This document shows, one piece after another, positions 1 to 6,145 of a DNA stretch of 11,988 nt. Source of the DNA: Candidatus Hydrogenedentota bacterium (GTDB taxonomy: Bacteria > Hydrogenedentota > Hydrogenedentia > Hydrogenedentales > JAGMZX01). The stretch spans positions 1 to 11,988 of the forward strand of contig JAKQEQ010000137.1 of assembly GCA_029556545.1 (NCBI GenBank). Direction: 5' to 3'. A program made the translations under genes and the position numbers. The first letter of the stretch is position 1; the number at the start of each line of letters is the position of its first letter. The notes below the pieces were generated by a model that saw nothing but the letters and a program-made list of their open reading frames with translations, was not told the origin of the DNA and searched no databases.

Positions 1-176
1 AGTTTTCCCGGTTTGCCCGAATCGAGCGCGCGGCGGATCGCGAAGCGCACGGCCGAAGGATAGATCGTCTCGGCCGTCATCGTGCCGTCGAGGACCGGCG
101 ACTGGGACGGGTCAAGACCGGTGCCCTGCGCCAGCGTTTCCGCCCTTGCAATGATTTCTGCCAGTGTTCGTGCCAT
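1..176 (-). CDS. N-terminal part of an unknown phage protein, cut by the window edge
   Basis: An open frame begins with ATG at 176 and runs off the left edge with 58 complete codons. The visible part begins MARTLAEIIARAETLAQGTG and continues through a Pro/Ser segment (LDPSQSPVLDGTMTAETIYP) into a basic helix-like stretch. It starts 3 nt after the TAA of the NuiA-like gene, so it is very likely the next cistron of the same late operon and translationally coupled to it. Only a weak purine-rich stretch lies upstream, inside the end of the preceding gene. No domain or function can be assigned from this fragment; its position suggests a head-completion or tail protein. The frame is certain, the role is not. 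Confidence 0.75.
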   Translation of the reverse strand, partial: MARTLAEIIARAETLAQGTGLDPSQSPVLDGTMTAETIYPSAVRFAIRRALDSGKPGK

Positions 177-179
177 CTT

Positions 180-563
180 TTACGTTTCCACGGTCATTGT
201 CGTGGCCCCGGCGATCATGTTGCCGTCGCACAAGCCGATGAACAGCAGTCTGTGTGTTGCACCGGGCGTGCCGGCCAAAACCGCGAACAGGCGAACGTCG
301 TCGAGATGCGAACTAAGAACGTCGTCCAGCAGAATCCAGTTCGGATCGTGGTTCGACTGGACCGCGATCGTGTCCGGGTAACTGCGTTCACCGATTTGGC
401 TGAGCGGCGGCCAGCCGAAGGCCCGTACGACGTTCTCCGGCGTGAAGTCGCCCTTGAGCGCGCGCGGAGCCGAGACGGACGTTACCGGAAAATCCGTCTC
501 GGACATGTACGAGAGGCCGTCGCAGACCTCATCGATCATCGGCAAGACCTCGGCGACCGTCAC
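180..563 (-). CDS. NuiA-like nuclease inhibitor family protein
   Basis: I read this as a 127-aa protein starting at GTG 563. That GTG overlaps the TGA of the upstream gene as GTGA and has an AGGAG ribosome site 8 nt ahead. The longer frame with an ATG at 656 would add an Arg-rich shadow of the upstream gene and is rejected. The N-terminus (EVLPMIDEVCDGLSYMSETD, from residue 5) and the C-terminus (GNMIAGATTMTVET, ending in Thr127) match what I recall of the Anabaena nuclease A inhibitor NuiA, a small alpha/beta protein that plugs the active site of the non-specific DNA/RNA endonuclease NucA. In NuiA a glutamate in the MSE motif and the C-terminal threonine are, as I recall, the inhibitory residues. 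Both have counterparts here, Glu22 and Thr127. The middle differs and includes a WPPLSQIGERS segment. It sits among virion genes, so anti-nuclease or DNA-protection duty is an inference. The family call comes from motif memory, not a search. Confidence 0.7.
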   Translation of the reverse strand: MTVAEVLPMIDEVCDGLSYMSETDFPVTSVSAPRALKGDFTPENVVRAFGWPPLSQIGERSYPDTIAVQSNHDPNWILLDDVLSSHLDDVRLFAVLAGTPGATHRLLFIGLCDGNMIAGATTMTVET

Positions 564-838
564 AGCCCGTGCTCCTGACGCTCGAGCGCGAGCGCTTCGG
601 CGTCGGCGCGGGCGATCACCCAACCGGCCTGCCGGTCGCGCCCGAACACCTTGCACGCCGTTTCAGATGGATTGAGCGCCATGAATTCGGATTCCTCGTC
701 GTCAAGAATAGTCGGCGGCGGCGCGGACTCTTCCGTTTCTTCCGTCACGGCTTCGACCGCTTCGGCTTCCGGCGCTTCAAGCGTTTCCGTTTCTTCCGTC
801 ACGGCCGCGACCGCTTCGGCGTTCTTTCTCTTTGCCAT
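560..838 (-). CDS. Small acidic protein with a duplicated Glu-rich segment
   Basis: A 92-aa protein with a good AAGGAG ribosome site 7 nt before ATG 838, 16 nt after the previous gene. After a short basic start (MAKRKN), residues 7-52 are almost all Ala, Val, Thr, Glu and Pro, with VTEETE occurring twice 18 residues apart. The C-terminal 40 residues look folded (EFMALNPSETACKVFGRDRQ, then a Trp- and Ala-rich helix). The duplication is visible in the DNA as a 36-nt direct repeat. The last bases overlap the GTG of the NuiA-like gene, so the two are probably co-translated. Function is unknown. Small acidic, disordered proteins in phage late operons can be decoration, chaperone or DNA-mimic proteins, but nothing here decides between these. 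Confidence 0.85.
   Translation of the reverse strand: MAKRKNAEAVAAVTEETETLEAPEAEAVEAVTEETEESAPPPTILDDEESEFMALNPSETACKVFGRDRQAGWVIARADAEALALERQEHGL
731..820. repeat. Imperfect 36-nt direct repeat inside the acidic protein gene
   Basis: The stretch at 731-766 recurs at 785-820 with two mismatches in 36 bases and a 54-nt period, which is 18 codons and in frame. It encodes the duplicated Glu/Val-rich segment. It looks like an intragenic tandem duplication of a low-complexity segment. Copy number could vary between related phages. Confidence 0.9.
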
Positions 839-854
839 TCGTATTCTCCTTCGT

Positions 855-1592
855 CTATCCGGCTACCGGCTCGGCCGACGCCGCTTTTATCGGTTGATCG
901 GGAAGGGCAAGCATTTGCGCCCTGCCCTGAATGAGCGCCGCCGTCTGTTCGGCGGCAAGATTCTGGTACCACTGAGCTTCCGGCACGAACCAGCCGTTCT
1001 GCGCGAGCCGCGCGAGCACCTTGCAGACCCACAGTCCTTCAAGCACGGACGGAAGCGGCGAGTCGCCGTTCGCGTCGTAGGCGGCCGATTGCGTGGTATA
1101 CAGCCACCCGCAGCCGCGAAAATAGACGTTCGTGGTCGTGTGGAAGATCTTCGTGCCCTCGATTGCGAAATACCTGACGGCGACCTTCCACGTCGAATTC
1201 GGATTTGCCACGCGCCGAAGCACGACCTGAAGCGGCATTTCCCTCATCGGCGTGTTGTCGGCCGAATCGAAAACGCCGTCGAACGTGCCGATGAACGGCA
1301 CCGAGGACCCGTTGGCCGTCGGAACGTTTCCGCCGGACGCGACATTGGCCGACTGGATCGCCAGCGCCGCGCGGTACATCGCGTTCGTCGAATTCGCGAT
1401 GATCTCGGCGATTTCCTGCTCGATCGCGAGAATATCCTGCTTGAGCGCGGACGGCGGAACGAGCGCGGAATCCAGCTGAGTCGCGACGGTCGCGGTCGTA
1501 TAAGCCGTTTCGCGAGCCGCCTTGTCGCCGTCGATGAACATATCGGCGCGAAGGGCGACGGCACGGGCAATTCTCTGATAGGCGATCGACAT
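855..1592 (-). CDS. Unknown phage protein, 245 aa, probable virion or neck component
   Basis: Starts at ATG 1592, directly abutting the TAA of the previous gene (TAAATG), with a short AGGAA upstream. Residues 1-85 look helical and Ala-rich (MSIAYQRIARAVALRADMFI). Residues about 90-180 look beta-rich, with Trp and aromatic residues (WKVAVRYFAIEGTKIFHTTT), and the last 60 residues look helical again and Gln/Ala-rich. There is no signal peptide or membrane segment. I cannot name a family. Its place two genes after the probable head-tail adaptor suggests a neck, stopper or tail-associated structural protein. Confidence is high that it is a gene and low on role. Confidence 0.85.
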   Translation of the reverse strand: MSIAYQRIARAVALRADMFIDGDKAARETAYTTATVATQLDSALVPPSALKQDILAIEQEIAEIIANSTNAMYRAALAIQSANVASGGNVPTANGSSVPFIGTFDGVFDSADNTPMREMPLQVVLRRVANPNSTWKVAVRYFAIEGTKIFHTTTNVYFRGCGWLYTTQSAAYDANGDSPLPSVLEGLWVCKVLARLAQNGWFVPEAQWYQNLAAEQTAALIQGRAQMLALPDQPIKAASAEPVAG

Positions 1593-1976
1593 TTAGTTCC
1601 TGTTCGGGATCGGCCACCGCTTGGCGGTGATGATTTCCCCGGAGTCGTTGAACAGACGCCAGTAAACGCCTTCCGGCGCAAGGCCGACGCGCGCGGTCTG
1701 GTCCGCCGTAAAACCGGCGACGGACACGGGGCTGGCCGAATGCTCGACATAGGCCGCGAAATCCTTGGTCTGCGACACGTGGATTTCCACGTTGCCGGTG
1801 TTGCCGCCGACAGCGGTGATCTCCACATCGAACGGCACGCCGTTGAAACCGATCGGTTCGGTATAGTCCTGATCGTCCATCTGCGAGGAATGCGGTTCGG
1901 CAAGTTCACCGTCCGCATTTGCTTGCAAAAGCAACCGGCCGTTATCCACGTAGGGAAAAATCGTTGCGCATTTCAT
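1593..1976 (-). CDS. Small beta-rich phage protein, 127 aa, unknown
   Basis: I place the start at ATG 1976 (MKCATIFPYVDNGRLLLQAN), 2 nt after the TAA of the adaptor-like gene. A TTG at 1991 would lengthen it by five residues inside the upstream gene and has no ribosome site. No clear Shine-Dalgarno precedes the ATG, so translation probably relies on coupling. The sequence alternates short beta-like stretches with turns (FDVEITAVGGNTGNVEIHVS, GVYWRLFNDSGEIITAK), consistent with a small beta-sandwich such as a decoration, stopper or tail-completion protein. No family was recognised. It ends in TAA joined directly to the next ATG. Confidence 0.8.
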   Translation of the reverse strand: MKCATIFPYVDNGRLLLQANADGELAEPHSSQMDDQDYTEPIGFNGVPFDVEITAVGGNTGNVEIHVSQTKDFAAYVEHSASPVSVAGFTADQTARVGLAPEGVYWRLFNDSGEIITAKRWPIPNRN

Positions 1977-1978
1977 AG

Positions 1979-2716
1979 TTATTCGTACCAATATCCGACG
2001 TGGCCGACCGTTTCGGTCTGAATACTCCGGATGAATCGTTCAAAGAGTCCTGTCTGTTCCGCGGCCTGCGCCGCAAGCATTTTTGCCAGTTCGTCCCGGC
2101 GGCGGCGGTTGCCGTCCGCGTCCAGTCCGTCCCATTCGCTGCGCGCCACGAGGGCCAGCGCGGTCCGCGTCGTCCGGTAGTCGGTCAGTTCCGGCAGCAC
2201 CGGCACGTCCGACAGTTCGAAATCGCTCCATTCCTGCCGTCCGGTGGCATAGTGGATCGTGTAAACACGTCCCGCAACTTCGGGGATCGGCATGATCCGC
2301 ACCTTGCGCGTGCCGTCGGCTTTGCGCAGAAAGGCGAGTTTTTCGCCCTGATCGGTGAGCATCGTCAGGCCCGAACTCGTCGGGATAACCTGAAAATCGT
2401 AGTTCTGATCGGCCAGTTCGCCCGGCCAGTCGGTGAACGGGATCTGCGCGACGACGTTATCGGCCAGCGCGCGGTACGCGACGAACGGCTTGCCGAACGC
2501 GGGAAGGTCCAGCGTGTACTCGGCCTGACCGGCGACGCTCGTGACGGTCGTGGAATTGTCGGTCCACGGCCGGCCGCTCAGGTTGAGTTGCGTCGTCATG
2601 AACTGCTCGCACCGGATCAGTTCGCTTACGATCTGATGCGGGGTCGGGCGCTGGGCCTTCGGAAAGTCCAGCAATTCACGGACGCGGCTGAATTCTTCCT
2701 CGCGCGACAATGCCAT
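1979..2716 (-). CDS. Probable head-tail adaptor (connector) protein
   Basis: A 245-aa protein starting at ATG 2716 immediately after the TAA of the preceding gene. An AGGAGG lies 14 nt upstream, a somewhat long spacing. The layout is helix, beta region, helix. Residues 1-45 are helical (REEEFSRVRELLDFPKAQRP). Residues 55-160 are beta-rich and include an RIMPIPEVAGRVYTIHYATG segment. Residues 175-230 are helical, with an acidic patch and a run of four arginines. The I-x-P-x-P followed by Y-x-I-x-Y pattern and the flanking helices recall adaptor proteins of podoviruses (T7 gp11 / P22 gp4 type), which sit under the portal and receive the tail. Position downstream of portal, scaffold and capsid fits. 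This is a structural guess from pattern, not a confirmed family hit. Confidence 0.6.
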   Translation of the reverse strand: MALSREEEFSRVRELLDFPKAQRPTPHQIVSELIRCEQFMTTQLNLSGRPWTDNSTTVTSVAGQAEYTLDLPAFGKPFVAYRALADNVVAQIPFTDWPGELADQNYDFQVIPTSSGLTMLTDQGEKLAFLRKADGTRKVRIMPIPEVAGRVYTIHYATGRQEWSDFELSDVPVLPELTDYRTTRTALALVARSEWDGLDADGNRRRRDELAKMLAAQAAEQTGLFERFIRSIQTETVGHVGYWYE

Positions 2717-3871
2717 TTAGATCGTCTCGACCTCCTTTCTCGGTACCGTGATTTCGGTCAGATCGTTGTCCAGAAGAACGGTGATCTTGCCGAACGGCAG
2801 CTTGGCCGTCACCTGCCCTTCGCGGCCGTCCGCGAGCCTGACCCGTTCCGCAAGCCCGTTCGTTGCGCCTTCCTCGACGGTCCATGCCGTCGAAACGTCC
2901 GGTGCATCGTCGGACGGCATGTCCTCGACAAGCGCGGCGGCCACGTCAGGCGTGACGGCGCCGGTCTCGACGGCCGTTTCGATCGCCTGCGTGACCTGCG
3001 GGATCTTCGCCGCGCGGTCCGCCACGGCCAGATTCGCGAGCGCCTTGACCGCTTCCGTCAGATCCGACAGATTCGATTCCTGCATCTGCGCGGTCGCGTC
3101 CGGCGCGGCCAGATTGAGCGCGGCGAAAAGCATCCGCGTTTTCGTCCCGATCGCCGTTGGTTTGCCGGCGGTTTTGGCTTTGGCGTAGTTGTTCCGCGCG
3201 GCGTCCGTCTCCATCCGGGCATAGGCTTCGAATGCCTGGACGGCCTGAAATGCGGCGGCCAGCACGGTCCGCTCGAAATCATTGGTCACGAACGCGCGGC
3301 GCGTCTCGAAATGCTTTTTCAGTTCGGCGAGCGTCGGCGGCGGCAGAAAGTTGCCGGACGTGCTTTCGGGAAACAGGAACAGCTGCGCGGCCGCGCGCTC
3401 CTTCTGGTTCCGCACGGGGACCTCCACGATTCCGTCACCCTTGCCGGTCAGATTCGCGATGTCGTCGACCGGATAGCAGGGACGGCGCAGCATGCCGTCG
3501 TGCGTTCCGTCGGAACGCAGACCGATCGTCTTGTACCGAACCGCGCCGGTGAGGGGATCGAGGCCGTCCGGCACCTGATACGTCGCCAGCCAGTGCTGGC
3601 GGTCGCGCGGGTGGACGTTGACCGACGCCAGCGTTTGGTGATGCTCGCGGAGCTCGGTGATGATGCACCGCGGAATGAACCCGTGAACGTGCGTGAGCGT
3701 CGCGCACGGTTTGACGATGCCGCCGGGGGCGAAGCGCGGATCGCGCTGCTTGGCGTCGGGCGAGATCACGTCGCCGACGTAAAGGATGAAACGGGAGCCG
3801 GTCTTGTTCTGGGTCGGCACCACGACGTGGAAATCTTGCTGTTCGGCGGTCGCCGCCGCGTATGGATTCAT
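2717..3871 (-). CDS. Unknown phage protein, 384 aa, with a KOW/SH3-like C-terminus
   Basis: Starts at ATG 3871, 3 nt after the previous stop, with GGGAG about 10 nt ahead. The first 160 residues are mixed and His-rich (HVHGFIPRCIITELREHHQT near 61-80) and may form an enzyme-like or virion domain. Residues 180-310 are strongly helical and Ala-rich (VTNDFERTVLAAAFQAVQAF). A low-complexity acidic linker at 315-335 leads to a small beta domain at about 343-381 (RVRLADGREGQVTAKLPFGK) of the type seen in KOW or SH3-like folds. No catalytic motif is obvious. It lies between the capsid gene and the adaptor, so a virion role is likely but unproven. Confidence 0.8.
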   Translation of the reverse strand: MNPYAAATAEQQDFHVVVPTQNKTGSRFILYVGDVISPDAKQRDPRFAPGGIVKPCATLTHVHGFIPRCIITELREHHQTLASVNVHPRDRQHWLATYQVPDGLDPLTGAVRYKTIGLRSDGTHDGMLRRPCYPVDDIANLTGKGDGIVEVPVRNQKERAAAQLFLFPESTSGNFLPPPTLAELKKHFETRRAFVTNDFERTVLAAAFQAVQAFEAYARMETDAARNNYAKAKTAGKPTAIGTKTRMLFAALNLAAPDATAQMQESNLSDLTEAVKALANLAVADRAAKIPQVTQAIETAVETGAVTPDVAAALVEDMPSDDAPDVSTAWTVEEGATNGLAERVRLADGREGQVTAKLPFGKITVLLDNDLTEITVPRKEVETI

Positions 3872-3874
3872 GAT

Positions 3875-4735
3875 TTATGTTCTCCCTTGTTGGATTTTTC
3901 TTTCAAACGCCTCAATCGCGCGCTCGCCTTCCTCGCGGGCCGCGTCAAGGATCTTCTGCCGTGACACGGACGGATCTTCAATCATCGCGTCCGGTACCAT
4001 CACGAGCGGACTTTCGGCCGCCGTTTCGCGCGTCATCGCGGCGAACTGCCGGACGGCATGATCGTCGTAGTTGCTGTTCGATGCCCGGGCATAGCGGATA
4101 AGATCGCGGTCCGGCACCTTGAACGGATCCACTTGCCGGATACCGGCCAGTTCCAGACCCTTCCTGCGCTCTTCAAGGTACGGGATCACCGCACGCGGAT
4201 GGGCATAAAGGCCGTAGCAGACCTCACCGGCGGCACCGGCCGCGCGGCAGCAGAAGCCGCTGTGTTCCGCCACGGTATATTGCCAGAGATATTCGTCGGC
4301 CGGGACCTGCTCGGGCCGCACCTGCACGTGAACGCGCCGCTCGGAACAGTACCGCTTCGAATCGCGGGTCCAGAACGGCGCGATCTGTTCCGGCTCGAGG
4401 CGCGTGAGCAGGATGAACCGGGGAACGAATATCTCGCGCAGCGAGCGGTCATGCTCGTCAATGACCATTTTATAAAGGACATGCGGCTTGCGCTTCGGCG
4501 GCGCGGTCGGCCGTCCGAGATCGTTCCATTCGTCGAAGTACTCTGACCAATACCGCCGGTCGCCGTTCCAGACGATCTTCGCGATCGATTTGTTCCCGCG
4601 CGTCAGGCCGACGATCGAATCAACGTCGCGCTGCACCGCCGCGAGCTCCTCGTCGGAAACGGGCGCTGCGAACGGCGGAGACGTGATCCACGCCTTTGGG
4701 ACGTTCAGCGGATTGTAGGCAAGGGCAACCGACAT
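3875..4735 (-). CDS. Unknown phage protein, 286 aa, directly downstream of the capsid terminator
   Basis: The frame opens at ATG 4735, only 6 nt past the U tract of the terminator after the capsid gene, with no Shine-Dalgarno. A second ATG at 4739 is out of frame. No in-frame alternative start lies close upstream. The protein is rich in aromatic and basic residues (KIVWNGDRRYWSEYFDEWND near 53-72). It has four cysteines (130, 162, 163, 173) in the middle and a charged C-terminal helix (residues 256-286). There is no membrane segment. I do not recognise the family. Gene order makes a head or neck protein likely. Expression should depend on read-through of the terminator. Confidence 0.8.
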   Translation of the reverse strand: MSVALAYNPLNVPKAWITSPPFAAPVSDEELAAVQRDVDSIVGLTRGNKSIAKIVWNGDRRYWSEYFDEWNDLGRPTAPPKRKPHVLYKMVIDEHDRSLREIFVPRFILLTRLEPEQIAPFWTRDSKRYCSERRVHVQVRPEQVPADEYLWQYTVAEHSGFCCRAAGAAGEVCYGLYAHPRAVIPYLEERRKGLELAGIRQVDPFKVPDRDLIRYARASNSNYDDHAVRQFAAMTRETAAESPLVMVPDAMIEDPSVSRQKILDAAREEGERAIEAFERKIQQGRT

Positions 4736-4741
4736 ACATTC

Positions 4742-4767
4742 AAAAGGCCGGGGGCCGGAGCCCCCGG
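4742..4767 (-). terminator. Rho-independent terminator after the major capsid gene
   Basis: Read on the minus strand, a perfect 8-bp GC stem (4760-4767 with 4748-4755) closes a 4-nt loop and is followed by GGCC and four U residues (4742-4745). It lies 11 nt after the capsid stop codon and 6 nt before the next start. The U tract is short, so partial termination is likely, which would raise capsid mRNA over the downstream genes. Confidence 0.85.
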
Positions 4768-4778
4768 ATCAATTGACC

Positions 4779-6107
4779 TTAGACAAGCGACTGGCCGCGC
4801 GAAACCTGCGTGATCGCGGGCATCTCGAGACCTTCGATGTAAACGGCGGTGTTCGGCGCGCCGTCAACTCCTTCCGCAGCGTCGTCGCCGCGTCCGTCCC
4901 AGGCGAGATTGCACGCCTCACCCCAGTTCTGCTGGAATTCGGTCGTACCGAACCCGGACGAGCCGAGATACTGCGTGTCGCCCTTCGAGATCTCCATGAT
5001 CTCGTGCATGCGGACGTAGAACAGCGAATTGCGGTCGTTGATGTGGATTTCACAGTCCTCGAAATCCTCGTCGATGACCCACATCGTATCGCCGTCCTCG
5101 TAGTGCTGCGGAAGACCGTACGTTTTCATCGAGTCTTCCTTCGCCAGCCGGAGATCGTAGCCGAACGTCGAAAGGGAGTCGTAGTTCCCGTTCGTCATGC
5201 GGCCGATACGCGCGTTCCCGGCGTTGCCGTCGTTGCCCGCGACCTTGCAGTGCAGTTTCGCGGTATTGACAAGCGTCGGCGTCGGCGGTCCGCTGGCCCC
5301 GTCAACGGCGGTCGCGCGGGCAAACGAGTTCGTCGCCGTGCTGATGCCCTGATAGACACGCGCGGCGTCGTCGTCGTTGTGGTAGCCGAGACCGTATTCG
5401 ACGAGGTTGTAGTGCCCTTCCTTCACGATGATGTCGCCGGCGACGGTCGTTCCGCCGTCGGTCACGACGATCACCGCGGTCGTCGCCGAGGCTTTCGACG
5501 TGATGTAGAAGGTCGCCGTCACCACGCCGGTCGCGGGCGTGATGGACTGGTACATGACGCGGCGTCCGGCCGTCGTGCCCGGCGAGACCGCCAGGCGTAC
5601 CGTGCCCTTGCTGCGGCCGCGCGCCGTGTTGTCGTAGGCGCACGTGATCGTTCCCGAACCGCCGCCGACGGTAATGACCGCAAGCGCGCCGTCGCCTTTG
5701 CCGATCGCGTACCAGTTGCGTTCCTGAAGGTAGGTCTGCAAGACCTGATTGCGCTGCGCGAACTTGTCGAACGGCGCGTTGCCCTGCCGGGCGTCGTAGT
5801 CGTGGAAATGCTCGAACTGAACGACGAAGCCCGCGAACGTCAGTCCGATGAACATTTTCGCAAGCTGCTGCGGAACCATCGGTCCGAACGCGGTCGTCCC
5901 GCCGATCGGATTGAGCGCGGTCGAACCGTGCGGCACGTTCTGCATATACGGGAATTCGTAGCCCGCCAGCGACATGTTGCCCTTGGCGCCGCGTCCCTCT
6001 TTGAGCGAGGCGCGAGTCAGGGCTTTCTGATTACGGAATTTGGATACCGTTTTGCGCATTTCGGCGCGTTGTGCGGCCGCTTTATCGGCCAGACTCATGA
6101 AAGACAT
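4779..6107 (-). CDS. Major capsid protein
   Basis: A 442-aa protein starting at ATG 6107 with GGAG 10 nt upstream; a second ATG three codons in is too far from that site. The N-terminal 45 residues are basic and helical (AAAQRAEMRKTVSKFRNQKA), typical of an arm or delta-like region facing the scaffold. The core then includes GTTAFGPMVPQQLAKMFIGL and a C-terminal segment with GSSGFGTTEFQQNWGEACNL. Residues about 141-231 are a Gly/Thr/Val-rich beta domain (GTVRLAVSPGTTAGRRVMYQ, YITSKASATTAVIVVTDGGT) that looks like an inserted Ig-like or I-domain. The call rests on size, composition, the gene order portal-scaffold-capsid and the terminator right after it. HK97 fold is inferred. There is no protease gene beside it. 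Confidence 0.8.
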   Translation of the reverse strand: MSFMSLADKAAAQRAEMRKTVSKFRNQKALTRASLKEGRGAKGNMSLAGYEFPYMQNVPHGSTALNPIGGTTAFGPMVPQQLAKMFIGLTFAGFVVQFEHFHDYDARQGNAPFDKFAQRNQVLQTYLQERNWYAIGKGDGALAVITVGGGSGTITCAYDNTARGRSKGTVRLAVSPGTTAGRRVMYQSITPATGVVTATFYITSKASATTAVIVVTDGGTTVAGDIIVKEGHYNLVEYGLGYHNDDDAARVYQGISTATNSFARATAVDGASGPPTPTLVNTAKLHCKVAGNDGNAGNARIGRMTNGNYDSLSTFGYDLRLAKEDSMKTYGLPQHYEDGDTMWVIDEDFEDCEIHINDRNSLFYVRMHEIMEISKGDTQYLGSSGFGTTEFQQNWGEACNLAWDGRGDDAAEGVDGAPNTAVYIEGLEMPAITQVSRGQSLV

Positions 6108-6145
6108 GGTATTAGTGCTCCTTTATTTGGTATTTCCCCCTTGAT

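Noticed and set aside
564-656. Extended N-terminus of the NuiA-like protein from ATG 656
   Set aside because: The extra 31 residues are Arg/Ala-rich out-of-frame reading of the acidic gene; GTG 563 has AGGAG at 8 nt and a GTGA overlap.
651-2021. Long plus-strand open frame of 456 codons
   Set aside because: Arg/His-rich shadow antisense to four well-supported minus-strand genes with ribosome sites and tight coupling; no credible protein.
2000-3964. Plus-strand open frame of 654 codons
   Set aside because: Arg-rich low-complexity product opposite the adaptor-like and 384-aa genes; a product of GC-rich codon bias.
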